Shown here: positions 7,823 to 16,633 of the stretch, in pieces
How positions within the stretch are numbered: the first letter of the stretch is position 1
Layout of the letters: each line of letters begins with the position of its first letter
Origin: an uncultured Eubacteriales bacterium
GTDB lineage: Bacteria > Bacillota > Clostridia > Oscillospirales > Acutalibacteraceae
Assembly: GCA_934463035.1 (NCBI GenBank)
Contig: CAKSIG010000009.1
Location: 1 to 41,154 of the forward strand
DNA length: 41,154 bases
Direction of reading: 5' to 3'
Notes under the pieces: generated by a model
The model's database searches: none
Told to the model about the DNA's origin: nothing
What the model saw: only the letters and a program-made list of their open reading frames with translations
Position numbers and translations under genes: made by a program

Positions 7823-8326
7823 ATGAAGAAATTTAATTACACAATGAACCACAAGGCGGACGAAGCCTATATGGCGAAAATGTGCCATGAAGGCTGGGCT
7901 GCCGTGAGCCTTGTGGAGGGCATCTGGACATTTGAGCCCTGCAAACCTGACCAATATACCTTCCGCGTATGCTATCTGCGCGGCAAGAACAATGCCGAAG
8001 CAGAAAAACTGAAGCGCAGTCTTGCGGCAAATGGGATCGAATTTGTCTCCCGCTATTCCTTCTGGGCGATTTTCCGCAGCGAACACGATTTTGTGCTTTA
8101 CACGCCGGAGGAAGAACGGGAAATCATCGAAAAAATACGCCGCCCCATGCTTGCGGGCAGCGTGCTCAGTTGGTTCGCTGTTCTTGCTGTTTCACTGCTC
8201 GCCATCAAGATCAGCCCGTGGTTCTGGATTTTGTGTGTGTTGCTTGCCGTCTACGCGGTGATGTGTACCTGTCTCGGCACTTCCTATACACGACTGGCGC
8301 ACAGACTGAGGAGGAAAAAGCGATGA
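7823..8326 (+). CDS. DUF2812-like membrane protein
   Basis: 167 aa. The soluble N-terminal half contains the MAKMCHEGWAAVSLVEGIWTF pattern, i.e. a K/HGW motif followed by short strands. It fits DUF2812 proteins, which usually neighbour PadR-type or TetR-type regulators. Two membrane helices follow near residues 111-150, then a basic tail (RLRRKKR). The start is the ATG at 7823 after GGAGAAG. An upstream in-frame ATG at 7784 lies inside the previous gene and lacks an RBS. Its TGA overlaps the ATG of the next gene (ATGA, 8323-8326). Function unknown. Confidence 0.65.
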   Translation: MKKFNYTMNHKADEAYMAKMCHEGWAAVSLVEGIWTFEPCKPDQYTFRVCYLRGKNNAEAEKLKRSLAANGIEFVSRYSFWAIFRSEHDFVLYTPEEEREIIEKIRRPMLAGSVLSWFAVLAVSLLAIKISPWFWILCVLLAVYAVMCTCLGTSYTRLAHRLRRKKR

Positions 8327-8523
8327 TCGTACTGCAATTGCTGCTTTATTGTCTGCTGTTCACCGCAATGGTGAGACTCGCCGTAATCGGCGGTGCTGTC
8401 AAGGGACTGTACTTTTATCCCAAGGAGGTGCAGGACCGAGCCATTGAGTTGGGATTAATCGGCGAGGGAGGAGATCTATATGAAAAGAGCTTATGCCAAA
8501 TCGCAGTATGCCAAGCCGTATGA
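8323..8523 (+). pseudogene. truncated member of the small membrane-protein family
   Basis: The 66-aa frame begins MIVLQLLLYCLLFTAMVRLA (one membrane helix) and continues KGLYFYPKEVQDRAIELGLI, matching the family of 7306 and 8947. It then loses similarity and runs into the start of another gene fragment at 8480. The later helices are missing, so it is probably a 5' remnant. Confidence 0.65.
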
Positions 8524-8659
8524 GCATTACTGTCGGGAGGTCTGCCCGGATGAGGCTGAACAGATCTTTGCAAAAGCCGAAAAGTATTATCTCGAATTTA
8601 TGAAGGATATGCCCGATCTCGGCAAAAACATGATGGCGAAAATGAAATCTATTCGCTGA
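8480..8659 (+). pseudogene. N-terminal fragment, possibly ATC-hydrolase-like
   Basis: The 59-aa frame begins MKRAYAKSQYAKPYEHYCRE and continues to KNMMAKMKSIR, with RBS GGAGGAG just upstream. The helical, charged start resembles small clostridial proteins related to L-2-amino-thiazoline-4-carboxylate hydrolase, but it stops where another gene's 3' end begins in a second frame (8644). The identification is weak. That it is a fragment is better supported. Confidence 0.45.
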
Positions 8660-8790
8660 CAAAGGAGGGCGAGAAGCCGACCTGTTGGACGGTGGACCGT
8701 GCCGCTATTGCACAGTGCATGGCAGATATGATAAAAGACAAAACCCCGGGTGCAAACGAAAGCCTCGGCATTACAAACGGGAAGGTGTAA
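8638..8790 (+). pseudogene. C-terminal fragment of an NAD(P)H-binding (NmrA/SDR-like) protein
   Basis: The frame has no start of its own. It reads ENEIYSLTKEGEKPTCWTVD, then RAAIAQCMADMI and ESLGITNGKV before the TAA. The WTVDRAAIAQ-MADMI and ESLGITN pattern is that of the C-terminus of small atypical SDR (NmrA-like) oxidoreductases. It overlaps the previous fragment in another frame, marking a deletion junction near 8640. Confidence 0.5.
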
Positions 8791-8792
8791 CG

Positions 8793-8912
8793 ATGAAAAG
8801 AGTATTGATTTTAGAGGGAAGCCCTCGCCGCAACGGAAACTCCGCAATTTTGAGCAATGAATTTGCCCGCGGCGCAAAGGAAGCGTATGAGCTTGGAAAC
8901 AGTATTTCATAA
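8793..8912 (+). pseudogene. N-terminal stub of a flavodoxin-like NAD(P)H:FMN oxidoreductase
   Basis: The 39-aa frame MKRVLILEGSPRRNGNSAIL continues for 19 residues and then stops. The first strand and the GSPRRNGNS phosphate-binding loop are diagnostic for FMN-dependent NADPH oxidoreductases of the flavodoxin fold, which are normally about 170-200 aa. Only the first strand and helix survive. Confidence 0.75.
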
Positions 8913-8946
8913 ATTTGCAGTTCGTTAAAGCAGGGGAGGTTTACTT

Positions 8947-9426
8947 ATGGTTTTTTTGATTGAATGTATCGTGGCGTGTGCGTTGTTTACTGCTATGTTG
9001 GAGATATTATGTGCAAAGCGGAGGGAGATCTTTACAAACGATTATCCTCCCGTTGTGACGGATAAGCTGCGCAGTCTAAACATTGTCAGCGAAAAGCCGC
9101 CGACGAAAAAGAGCGATATAATCCGTAAGCTGATAGCTGTCATTATTTATGCGGTTTTGTTTGCCGTTGTTCTGCGATTTGTCAACGGTATTACGACATT
9201 CCTGAATGCCGCTGTGACCGCATATCTTTTGTGGCTGGTAGTGGATTGGTACGATTTTTTGGTGGTGGATATCCTGTTGGCACCGTTTGATAAATTCTAT
9301 AAGATGGCGAAGGTCAGCCCATTTGAAAAGTCAGCCGTTTGGTTTCATTTCAAAGCCAGTGTGAGAGGAATGATAATCGGACTTGTATTTGCGCCGATTG
9401 TCGGTTTGATTGTAATGCTGATATAA
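8947..9426 (+). CDS. small integral membrane protein, third of a family
   Basis: 159 aa with helices near residues 2-20, 62-80, 84-112 and 136-158. The loop between helices 1 and 2 carries NDYPPVVTDKLRSLNIV, aligning with the YPxEVQxR loop of 7306 and 8323. RBS GGGGAGG lies 8 bases before the ATG. It is the most intact late copy of the family and ends region 2. Function unknown; no catalytic motif is seen. Confidence 0.7.
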   Translation: MVFLIECIVACALFTAMLEILCAKRREIFTNDYPPVVTDKLRSLNIVSEKPPTKKSDIIRKLIAVIIYAVLFAVVLRFVNGITTFLNAAVTAYLLWLVVDWYDFLVVDILLAPFDKFYKMAKVSPFEKSAVWFHFKASVRGMIIGLVFAPIVGLIVMLI

Positions 9427-9603
9427 GGCGGCGCGTCAAACTTAGATAATTTTATAAAAGCGTTAAGATTATTGAATACGGGCTTAATTTGCAAGCGAAG
9501 CGTCCGTTCCTGACGCTTAGGACGGTATGCTGATTTCACACTCGGCAACGTTTAAAGACTGCACTTTAATCATAAAACCATACGGTTTGGCTTTATTTCA
9601 ATA

Positions 9604-9632
9604 TTGACACAACAAGTTATAAAATGTATACT
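9604..9632 (+). promoter_or_regulatory. sigma-A promoter of the GH94 gene
   Basis: A perfect -35 TTGACA (9604-9609), a 17-bp spacer ending TG (extended -10), and -10 TATACT (9627-9632). The RBS TAGGAGAG and ATG (9665) follow at a normal distance. The rest of the gap from 9427 holds only weak short hairpins. Confidence 0.9.
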
Positions 9633-9664
9633 TGATTTACAGTAAATATTTAGGAGAGTAAAGT

Positions 9665-12049
9665 ATGCAATATGGGCATTTTGATCTTAAAAACAAGGAA
9701 TACGTTATAACAAGACCCGATACGCCCGCGCCTTGGGTGAATTACCTCGGTTCGCCTGAATACGGAGCTATAATTTCAAACAACGCGACGGGTTACAGCT
9801 TTGCAAAATCGGGAGCAAACGGCAGGATTATCCGTCATAGATTTAATTCTATGTCGAACGACGCGCCCGGCAGATACATCTATTTAAAGGATCTGCATTC
9901 GGGCGATTATTGGTCGGGTTCTTGGGCGCCTGTTTGCAAGCCGCTTGAAAGCTACAAAAGCGAATGCAGACACGGCACGGGATACACCGTAATTTCATCG
10001 GAATATGACGGAATCAGAACCCAAACATCATACTATGTGCCGCTCGGCACGGGATACGAGGTATGGCATTGCCGTGTAACGAATAATAGTCCGTCTGCAA
10101 GGAAAATTGCGGTTACGGGGTATTGCGAATTTGTAAACCACAGCAAGTTTATGTCCGATTTGGTGGATTTACAGAATTCACTGTTTCTGACAAGCACACA
10201 GTTCAGGGGGAATTATATATACCAGTCGCATAGGTATGAACCGGGCGCCCCCAAAGCCGAAAGATTTTTCGGTGTTGCGGGAGGTAATGTCGATGCATAC
10301 TGCGGCGACCGAGACGCATTTATCGGCGCATATCACGGATATGAAAACCCCGTCGGAATAGAAAACGGTTTAAAGGGTCAGCTTAACTATAATATGAACT
10401 CCTGCGGCGCGCTTGAAACGCATATCGAATTGCAGGCGGGGGAGTCGGCAGAGCTTACATATCTCCTCGGTCAGAGAACCCCTGAGGACGCAGAGCGTAT
10501 TATAGCCGCATACAGCGACAAAAGCCGTGTAGAAACGGAAATAAACGGGCTTAAAGAATATTGGCACAGCCGCCTTAATAACCTTACGGTCAACACCCCC
10601 GATGAAAAATTCAATAATATGGTAAATGTTTGGAACGCTTACAACTGCTTTATGACATTTACCTGGTCAAGGGCGGCGTCATTTGTTTATTGCGGTCTGC
10701 GTAACGGATACGGCTACCGCGACACCGTTCAGGACATACAGGGCGTGATACACCTCGATCCCGAGGCGGCAAGGGAAAAGATAGAATTTATGCTTTCGGC
10801 TCAGGTGACGAGCGGTGCGGGATTGCCGCTTGTTAAGTTCGACCACAATGCAGGTCACGAAGATACGCCCGACGACGAATCCTACGTCACCGCAACGGGA
10901 CATCCGAGCTACCGTTCGGACGACGCTTTGTGGCTTTTCCCGACGGTATATAAGTATATTTCAGAGAGCGGAAACACGGCGTTCCTCGACAAGCAGATAG
11001 TCTTTGCCGAAAAGGAAGAAACGGCCTCCGTTTATGAGCATTTAAAGCGCGCGATTGATTTTTCTGTGAACAATCTCGGAAATCACGGCATGCCTGCGGG
11101 ACTTCACGCCGATTGGAACGACGGTCTGCGTCTCGGCAAACGCGGTGAGTCCACCTTTGTTGCTTTTCAGCTTATGTATGCCATAAGCATAATCAAAAAA
11201 TATGCCGAACAAAAAGATGATACCGATTATATTAAATATCTTGATGAACTCGGCAAAAAAATGGGCGGTCTGTTAAACGACTGTTGGGACGGCGACCGTT
11301 GGATACGCGGATACAGCGAGGACGGGCAGACGATAGGCAGGCACGATTCGCCCGAGGCGTCTATGTGGCTAAATCCGCAGTCGTGGTCGGTAATATCGGG
11401 CTTTGCAGATGAAAAACAGGCAGAACTCGCAATGAACAGCGTCAAAGAAAAGCTGGCTACGCCTTACGGAGCAAAACTCTTTGACCCGCCTTATGACAAG
11501 CACCCGTTTGAGGGAGCCACGGGAATTTACTATTATAACAATTATGTTAAGGAAAACGCCGGTATATTCTCACAGCCTCAGGGCTGGCTGATACTTGCCG
11601 AAACAATGCTCGGCCACGGCAATCAGGCTTATGAGTATTGGAACGCAATATCGCCGTCATCTTATAATGAGAGAGCGGAACTGCGTGTTTTGGAACCGTA
11701 TGTTCACGGTCAGTTTACCGAGGCTGCGGGCAGTCCGTTTGCGGGCAGAAGCCACGTTCATTGGCTGACGGGAACGGCGTCTACCGTAATGGTTGCAACC
11801 GTTGAGGGCATTTTGGGTATAAAACCCTGTGCCGAGGGGATTGTTATAAGTCCTTGCATACCGTCCGATTGGAAGACCTTTGAAATAAGAAAGATTTTCA
11901 GAGGAAAGGTGCTTAACGTGACTGTAAACAATCAAAACGGCGCCGAAAGCGGAGTAAAATCGGTTACTGTAAACGGCAAAAAAACAGACGGTGTTCTGAT
12001 AAGAGAAACCGACCTTGAAAAAGAAAATCAAATAATTATAGAAATGTAA
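9665..12049 (+). CDS. GH94 disaccharide phosphorylase (cellobiose/chitobiose type)
   Basis: 794 aa, close to the roughly 800 aa of GH94 cellobiose and N,N'-diacetylchitobiose phosphorylases, with no signal peptide, so cytoplasmic. The start (YGHFDLKNKEYVITRPDTPA followed by PWVNYLG) is the family N-terminus. The (alpha/alpha)6 domain has GYRDTVQDIQGVIHLDPEAA, the proposed catalytic Asp486 in ADWNDGLRLG, and the C-terminal HWLTGTAS and ISPCIPSDW motifs. These enzymes cleave a beta-linked disaccharide with phosphate to give a sugar-1-phosphate and a free sugar. The GLRLGxxGES form around the acid is nearer the chitobiose-type branch than classical cellobiose phosphorylase, so the exact substrate is open. 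Confidence 0.9.
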   Translation: MQYGHFDLKNKEYVITRPDTPAPWVNYLGSPEYGAIISNNATGYSFAKSGANGRIIRHRFNSMSNDAPGRYIYLKDLHSGDYWSGSWAPVCKPLESYKSECRHGTGYTVISSEYDGIRTQTSYYVPLGTGYEVWHCRVTNNSPSARKIAVTGYCEFVNHSKFMSDLVDLQNSLFLTSTQFRGNYIYQSHRYEPGAPKAERFFGVAGGNVDAYCGDRDAFIGAYHGYENPVGIENGLKGQLNYNMNSCGALETHIELQAGESAELTYLLGQRTPEDAERIIAAYSDKSRVETEINGLKEYWHSRLNNLTVNTPDEKFNNMVNVWNAYNCFMTFTWSRAASFVYCGLRNGYGYRDTVQDIQGVIHLDPEAAREKIEFMLSAQVTSGAGLPLVKFDHNAGHEDTPDDESYVTATGHPSYRSDDALWLFPTVYKYISESGNTAFLDKQIVFAEKEETASVYEHLKRAIDFSVNNLGNHGMPAGLHADWNDGLRLGKRGESTFVAFQLMYAISIIKKYAEQKDDTDYIKYLDELGKKMGGLLNDCWDGDRWIRGYSEDGQTIGRHDSPEASMWLNPQSWSVISGFADEKQAELAMNSVKEKLATPYGAKLFDPPYDKHPFEGATGIYYYNNYVKENAGIFSQPQGWLILAETMLGHGNQAYEYWNAISPSSYNERAELRVLEPYVHGQFTEAAGSPFAGRSHVHWLTGTASTVMVATVEGILGIKPCAEGIVISPCIPSDWKTFEIRKIFRGKVLNVTVNNQNGAESGVKSVTVNGKKTDGVLIRETDLEKENQIIIEM

Positions 12050-12051
12050 AT

Positions 12052-12082
12052 AAGAAAAAAACCGCTTCGAGCGGTTTTTTCT
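12052..12082. terminator. shared terminator between GH94 (+) and GH10 (-)
   Basis: AAAAAACCGC-TTCGA-GCGGTTTTTT is a symmetric stem with A and T runs on both sides, so it can serve both convergent genes. Confidence 0.9.
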
Positions 12083-12100
12083 TTATTTTTTTATCATATT

Positions 12101-13459
12101 TTAATCAACAACTATTTTTACGGTGGAATCGCAGACAAAATCGTCGAAGTCGGGGTTTAAAAGCTCAAACTCTTTCACATAATGCTTTCCGTTATAATCA
12201 AATTCAAGTTCATAGGTTCCCTTAAAGCCCCTGAATTTTGCGTTGCCTGTGCCGTTTATTGTCTTAAAATCGCCTTCGGTGTGCCATTCTTCCTTTATCA
12301 GCTTTTTAAGAACATTAAAAATCGGTTTAGGGGATAGGTCAGGCTTTAAAAGTCCTCCTGCATAAACATTTTCACCCGTACTCATATCGCATACGCCGGG
12401 ACCGTTCGGATTGTAGGTGTATCCGTCTGCCATATTCCAATAAATAATTGAGGTAACGGCAGGGTGGCTGAACCATATCCTATACATCTCGCGGGCAATT
12501 TCCGCCTGCATTTGCATATCGTCCTCATCGTGAGTGTAAGAGGCTATTGTCACCTCGGACAGCTGAATTGATTTGTTAAGCCTTGCAAAAGTGTCAAGCA
12601 CATCGTAAACATATTTGGGGTTGTATTTGGATCTTGCGTAGGTCGGCTCGTTGTCTTTCGTAACAAATTGGTGCAGCTGAAATCCCATAGCGTCAAAATT
12701 TATTCCTTTGAGAAGCATATTTTCAAGTTGAAGGAAGAACCGCGAATTGCAATAATTAAATCCGTCGGAATACCATATTCCCGTACACTCATTTGCTATT
12801 TTTTTGTTCCTGCCGAAATATTTTTCGGCAAGTCCGTAACATATCTTCATATAATCGGGATCGCGGTACAGCGGCGTTACGCTGTAACTCGGGTGCCAGT
12901 TGAATGTTTCGTTTGTTATGTCCCAATCGTTTATAACGTCTGCATAACGTTCCGAGATCTCCTCAAAGCGGTGTTCAAGCTCCTTTATGTATGTATTGCG
13001 GTCTTTTGAAATCCAACTCGGCGAAAAGCCGTCATAAGAAAGGCAGTGACCTTTCATTCTTATATTGTTTTCGCGGCAAAATTCAACGCACAGGTCGGGG
13101 GCAGGCCGACGGTATATTTTCGGACTGTCCTTTTCAAAACGCGGTTTGTCCTTTATCGGTTCTAAATCCTTCCAATAAAACGGAATAGTAGCATAATTGA
13201 ATACGCTCTTAAATAAACGGCGGTATTCAGAGTTTCTTTCCTCGTTTTCAAATTCGTCAAGCAAAAATAGATTGCAGCCGAAGTCGAACGCGTGATTTTT
13301 TAACCGCGCGTGAAACGAGATGTCTTTTATAGGCTTTCCGTCCTTATCGGTGAATGTGAGCATAGCGGTCGACTTGCGGTATTCCTCTATTCCGTAATTA
13401 ACGCGCCGCTCCACATAATCTCGCTGCTCGTTTATCCATTTTAGAGCTTCTCTTTGCAT
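12101..13459 (-). CDS. GH10 glycoside hydrolase, no signal peptide
   Basis: 452 aa. The GH10 barrel covers residues 50-395. The acid/base is Glu184 in NDWDITNETFNW (family pattern WDVVNE) and the nucleophile is Glu302 in QLSEVTIAS (family pattern TELD). The substrate-cleft motifs KGHCLSY and YWNMADG are also present. A short N-terminal beta segment (TAMLTFTDKDGKPIKDISFH) and a C-terminal beta module (about 400-452) flank the barrel. There is no signal peptide, so it probably trims imported xylo-oligosaccharide-like substrates in the cytoplasm. It is the last gene of an operon with the response regulator and sensor kinase: the kinase stop lies 2 bases from this ATG. Confidence 0.88.
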   Translation of the reverse strand: MQREALKWINEQRDYVERRVNYGIEEYRKSTAMLTFTDKDGKPIKDISFHARLKNHAFDFGCNLFLLDEFENEERNSEYRRLFKSVFNYATIPFYWKDLEPIKDKPRFEKDSPKIYRRPAPDLCVEFCRENNIRMKGHCLSYDGFSPSWISKDRNTYIKELEHRFEEISERYADVINDWDITNETFNWHPSYSVTPLYRDPDYMKICYGLAEKYFGRNKKIANECTGIWYSDGFNYCNSRFFLQLENMLLKGINFDAMGFQLHQFVTKDNEPTYARSKYNPKYVYDVLDTFARLNKSIQLSEVTIASYTHDEDDMQMQAEIAREMYRIWFSHPAVTSIIYWNMADGYTYNPNGPGVCDMSTGENVYAGGLLKPDLSPKPIFNVLKKLIKEEWHTEGDFKTINGTGNAKFRGFKGTYELEFDYNGKHYVKEFELLNPDFDDFVCDSTVKIVVD

Positions 13460-13461
13460 AG

Positions 13462-15183
13462 TTAATCATTCCTTGCGTTGTTATTTTCTGATTCTCTTTG
13501 AATCGGGGTATAGTCGGTATGTTTTTCGGCCGGAAGTGTGAATAAAATTGTTGTGCCTTTGGTACTGCTTATTATATCGGTTATTCCGTAGTCGTCGCCG
13601 TAGAGCAGCTTGTAGCGTATATCGACGTTCTTCATACCGATATGGCTTTCGGGAAGATCGGGGCTTTTAAGAACGGACCATATATGTTCGAGCTTTTCTT
13701 TCGGTATTCCGGGACCGTTATCGGATATTTCCAAACGCAATTTATTTTTATCATCTGTAAAATACGCTCTTATAGATATGTGCTGATCGGGTTTGTCGGC
13801 AAGGAAAGAATGAATAACGGTATTTTCTATAAACGGCTGAATTGTCAGCTTAATAATAAGTGCGTTTTCTGCACCGCTTTCAATGTCATACTCCGCCGAG
13901 AACGGAATTTTGAATTTAAGGTTTGAAAGTTCAACGTATGTTTTAGTTATTTCAATCTCGTTTTTAAGCGAGGTGAACATATCCTGTTGGTTAATGTACT
14001 CCGAAATTATTCGGTTTAAAAGTACAATGCTCCTTGATATGTTGTTTTTTATACCAAGCGCAATTATAGACTGACTTTTAATGTTTTCAAGTGTGTTCGA
14101 TATAAAATGAGGACTGATTTGGGAATAAACCGCCATTGCCTGCGATGTTCTCAGTTTTAAGACTGCGGTTGAAAGCTCGGCTTGCGACTTTTGATTTTGT
14201 TCGAGCGTTTTTTGGATACTTGAATTGATGTAAGCAAGCTCGTCTATATTTATACTGTCGTTGGGATAGTGGTATTTCAGAGTTTCTACAATGGTATTTA
14301 CCTTATTGTATACTTTGCGCCACGATTGCAGAAGTATGAATACCGATACAGCCATAATAATCAATGAAAGGGAAAGGCTTGTAAACAATATCTGAGCAAA
14401 ACGGTTGTAGTATTTCGCAATAGGTATGACCAGCACAACATATAAATTGCTCTTTTCTATATGTGCGAGCGAAATGTGGTATTTGCTCTCGTTTTTTCCG
14501 AAATCCTGCGGAGAAAATTCTTTTTCAATACCGTAAATGTCGGTAATGTCGCGGCTGTATGTGTCATTGTCTGTGCAGAGAATTATCTTGCCCTGATCGT
14601 TGACAACATACATATTGTCTTTAAGCAAAAGATCGCTGAGATACGAGCTTTTTAATATTATGTTTACCTCGTTGAATTTAGCGCTGTCGGACAGGTATTT
14701 AAACATAATGCCTTCGGTGTATTTATCTGTATTCAGATATATGTCGCAGTTAATATACTGCCCGATATGGGTGTTGTAGTTTGAAAGCTGCGGCAGGGTG
14801 CCTGATGAATAGCTTATGCCGTTTCGGTCGGATATTTTTACCGCGCTCATAAATTTAGAGGATACAATATGTGAGAGTATGTTGTTCTGTATAATTGACG
14901 AATTTACCGAGGGTTGATAGTCTGAAAGCGAAGAATTCGGTATGGTATATGTATTTGAAAGATTAAACGAATAGGAAGAAATCTGCGAAAAGTAATCGGA
15001 AAACTGCGTTGCCGCCTTGGCGGAAACGTTGTTTTCCTCAGTTTCAATGCTGTCTTTAAGATAATGCGACATAAAGGTGTAAATTATCAAAAAAACAACT
15101 ATTCCGATAGCTATCATAAACGCTATGTTCTGTATTATAGTCTTCTTTAAGTTGCTTAAAGGTCTTACCTTAAAAAAACTCAT
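13462..15183 (-). CDS. YesM-type sensor histidine kinase
   Basis: 573 aa. Membrane helices lie near residues 15-38 and 264-286, enclosing an extracellular sensing domain of about 225 residues (Cache-like). The phospho-acceptor is His359 in SQISPHFISNTL, the HPK7/LytS-YesM pattern (QINPHFLYNTL). The N box is QPFIENTVIH (Asn454) and the G box is DNGPGIP (488-494). It phosphorylates the response regulator encoded 2 bases upstream in the same operon. In this family the pair usually controls a nearby sugar ABC transporter. That transporter is here the divergent operon starting at 16634, and the inducing sugar is unknown. Confidence 0.9.
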   Translation of the reverse strand: MSFFKVRPLSNLKKTIIQNIAFMIAIGIVVFLIIYTFMSHYLKDSIETEENNVSAKAATQFSDYFSQISSYSFNLSNTYTIPNSSLSDYQPSVNSSIIQNNILSHIVSSKFMSAVKISDRNGISYSSGTLPQLSNYNTHIGQYINCDIYLNTDKYTEGIMFKYLSDSAKFNEVNIILKSSYLSDLLLKDNMYVVNDQGKIILCTDNDTYSRDITDIYGIEKEFSPQDFGKNESKYHISLAHIEKSNLYVVLVIPIAKYYNRFAQILFTSLSLSLIIMAVSVFILLQSWRKVYNKVNTIVETLKYHYPNDSINIDELAYINSSIQKTLEQNQKSQAELSTAVLKLRTSQAMAVYSQISPHFISNTLENIKSQSIIALGIKNNISRSIVLLNRIISEYINQQDMFTSLKNEIEITKTYVELSNLKFKIPFSAEYDIESGAENALIIKLTIQPFIENTVIHSFLADKPDQHISIRAYFTDDKNKLRLEISDNGPGIPKEKLEHIWSVLKSPDLPESHIGMKNVDIRYKLLYGDDYGITDIISSTKGTTILFTLPAEKHTDYTPIQRESENNNARND

Positions 15184-15185
15184 TT

Positions 15186-16325
15186 TCAGTTGTTCCTCTT
15201 GCTTTTTCTTCGGTATTCGCTGGGTGTTATTCCTGTCAGTTCCTTAAAATTGTTTCTGAAATAATCAATATTTGATAAGCCTATTTCGTTGCATATTCGA
15301 TTTACGGAAATATCGCTTTTGGACAGCAACTCTTTGGCTTTTTTAACCCTTACCTCCATAAGATATCTGTTGTAGCGCACTCCTGTGCGCTTTTTTAACA
15401 GGGTGCCGAGGTAGTTTTTGCTTATATGAAGGCTGTGGGCAATCTTTTCAAGAGAAATGTCGGGATCCTGATAGTTGCGGTTGATGTAATCTATCGCAAG
15501 GCTTACTATATCGTCCGAGCCGTAGTATTTCCTGTTTTTATCCGCCGTAAGCTCAAAAAAGTTATTATAATCAAACATATTTACGAGCGATATTTTGCTT
15601 GATACAAGCTCGGCGTGCTTTTTAATGTCGTCCATAAACGCGTCGGCTGCGTCCGTGCTGTCGTACAGCATAACAAGCGTAAATTCGCCCTTTGACTGCT
15701 TTACCGCGAATGATGATAAATGTATAGAGTCAAAATCGCCTATTTCGGAGGCGATTTTTTCGTTGTTACAGCGAAAAACGGCGACGCGCGCTTTCAGTTC
15801 GTCAGCAGTTTTTGTGTTCGTGCAGAACATTTCGTGCGTGAGAATGTCACACGGTTCGTCAGCTTCGTAAAGTTCAATTATCTTTTTCTTTGTGTGATGC
15901 CAATTGTTGAAATATATATTCGTATTTATGTTCCCCTCGGCAAGCGAGCTTTTAAGCGAGGAAACTATTTGATTTACCGCTTTTATAAGCTCGTCGGGGT
16001 CGTACGGTTTTATAAGAAAATAGCAAACCTTGTTGTCAATAGCTCCCTTTGCGTATTCAAATAATTTGTGGCCTGTTATAAGTATAACGTTTGTGCCGAA
16101 GTAGTGCTTGTTGATGTGTTCGGCTATTTCAAGTCCCGTAAAACCGCTCATCTGAATATCGGTAATTACAATGTCAACGTGGTTCTGCTTTATATAATTC
16201 ATCAGGTCGGAACCGTTGTAAAAAACACCCGCAATTTCGGTCGAAGGGCAGGAACTGCCAATGATAGCTTTTATGCCTTCGCATATTATATGATCGTCGT
16301 CTGCAATGGCAATCTTAAAGCTCAT
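15186..16325 (-). CDS. YesN-type response regulator with AraC DNA-binding domain
   Basis: 379 aa. The receiver domain is residues 1-125, with acidic pocket ADDD (8-11), phospho-acceptor Asp56 in VITDIQMSG and Lys in LIKPYDP. The central region is a variable linker. The AraC domain occupies about the last 105 residues with two HTH units (ISLEKIAHSLHISKNYLGTL and VNRICNEIGLSNIDYFRNNF, then ELTGITPSEYRR). It pairs with the kinase just downstream, and its gene is first in that operon. It probably activates the divergent transport/surface operon and perhaps the GH94 gene, judged by position. Confidence 0.92.
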   Translation of the reverse strand: MSFKIAIADDDHIICEGIKAIIGSSCPSTEIAGVFYNGSDLMNYIKQNHVDIVITDIQMSGFTGLEIAEHINKHYFGTNVILITGHKLFEYAKGAIDNKVCYFLIKPYDPDELIKAVNQIVSSLKSSLAEGNINTNIYFNNWHHTKKKIIELYEADEPCDILTHEMFCTNTKTADELKARVAVFRCNNEKIASEIGDFDSIHLSSFAVKQSKGEFTLVMLYDSTDAADAFMDDIKKHAELVSSKISLVNMFDYNNFFELTADKNRKYYGSDDIVSLAIDYINRNYQDPDISLEKIAHSLHISKNYLGTLLKKRTGVRYNRYLMEVRVKKAKELLSKSDISVNRICNEIGLSNIDYFRNNFKELTGITPSEYRRKSKRNN

Positions 16326-16633
16326 ATAATAACCTCCGCTTAATTGTGTATAATCTATAAAAATATTTTATATTAAACTTAATATCGTGTCAACAATTAT
16401 TAAAAAGATAGTTGTTTTGAGTGGGTTTTTGAGGATTTGCAATGTTTTCCAATTCTTCTGAAATTTAACCAAGGGATTGTACAACAGCACCATAAAACAT
16501 GCCTGAATTTCGTCATTTTTTGAAAGTTTGTTGATTTATATGGTGTTTTGTTGTTTTTTATAACTTTAAAATATGGACAAAAAAGGTTAAAATTTTATTA
16601 ACAAAATATAAAACTTGCAAGGAGTAGGCTTAT
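16326..16633. other. divergent A+T-rich intergenic region
   Basis: 308 bases without a gene. It holds the leftward promoter above and an imperfect long dyad: ACAACAGCACCATAAA (16481-16496) against TTTATATGGTGTTTTGTTGT (16535-16554) with a two-base bulge, followed by a T run. A possible weak rightward promoter has TGGACA at 16574-16579 and TATTAA 16 bases on. A YesN-type activator would be expected to bind here. The RBS AAGGAG precedes 16634. Confidence 0.5.
16365..16393 (-). promoter_or_regulatory. promoter of the regulator-kinase-GH10 operon
   Basis: Read on the minus strand: -35 TTGACA (16393-16388), a 17-bp spacer, -10 TAAAAT (16370-16365), then the RBS GCGGAGGTT before the ATG at 16325. 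Confidence 0.8.
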
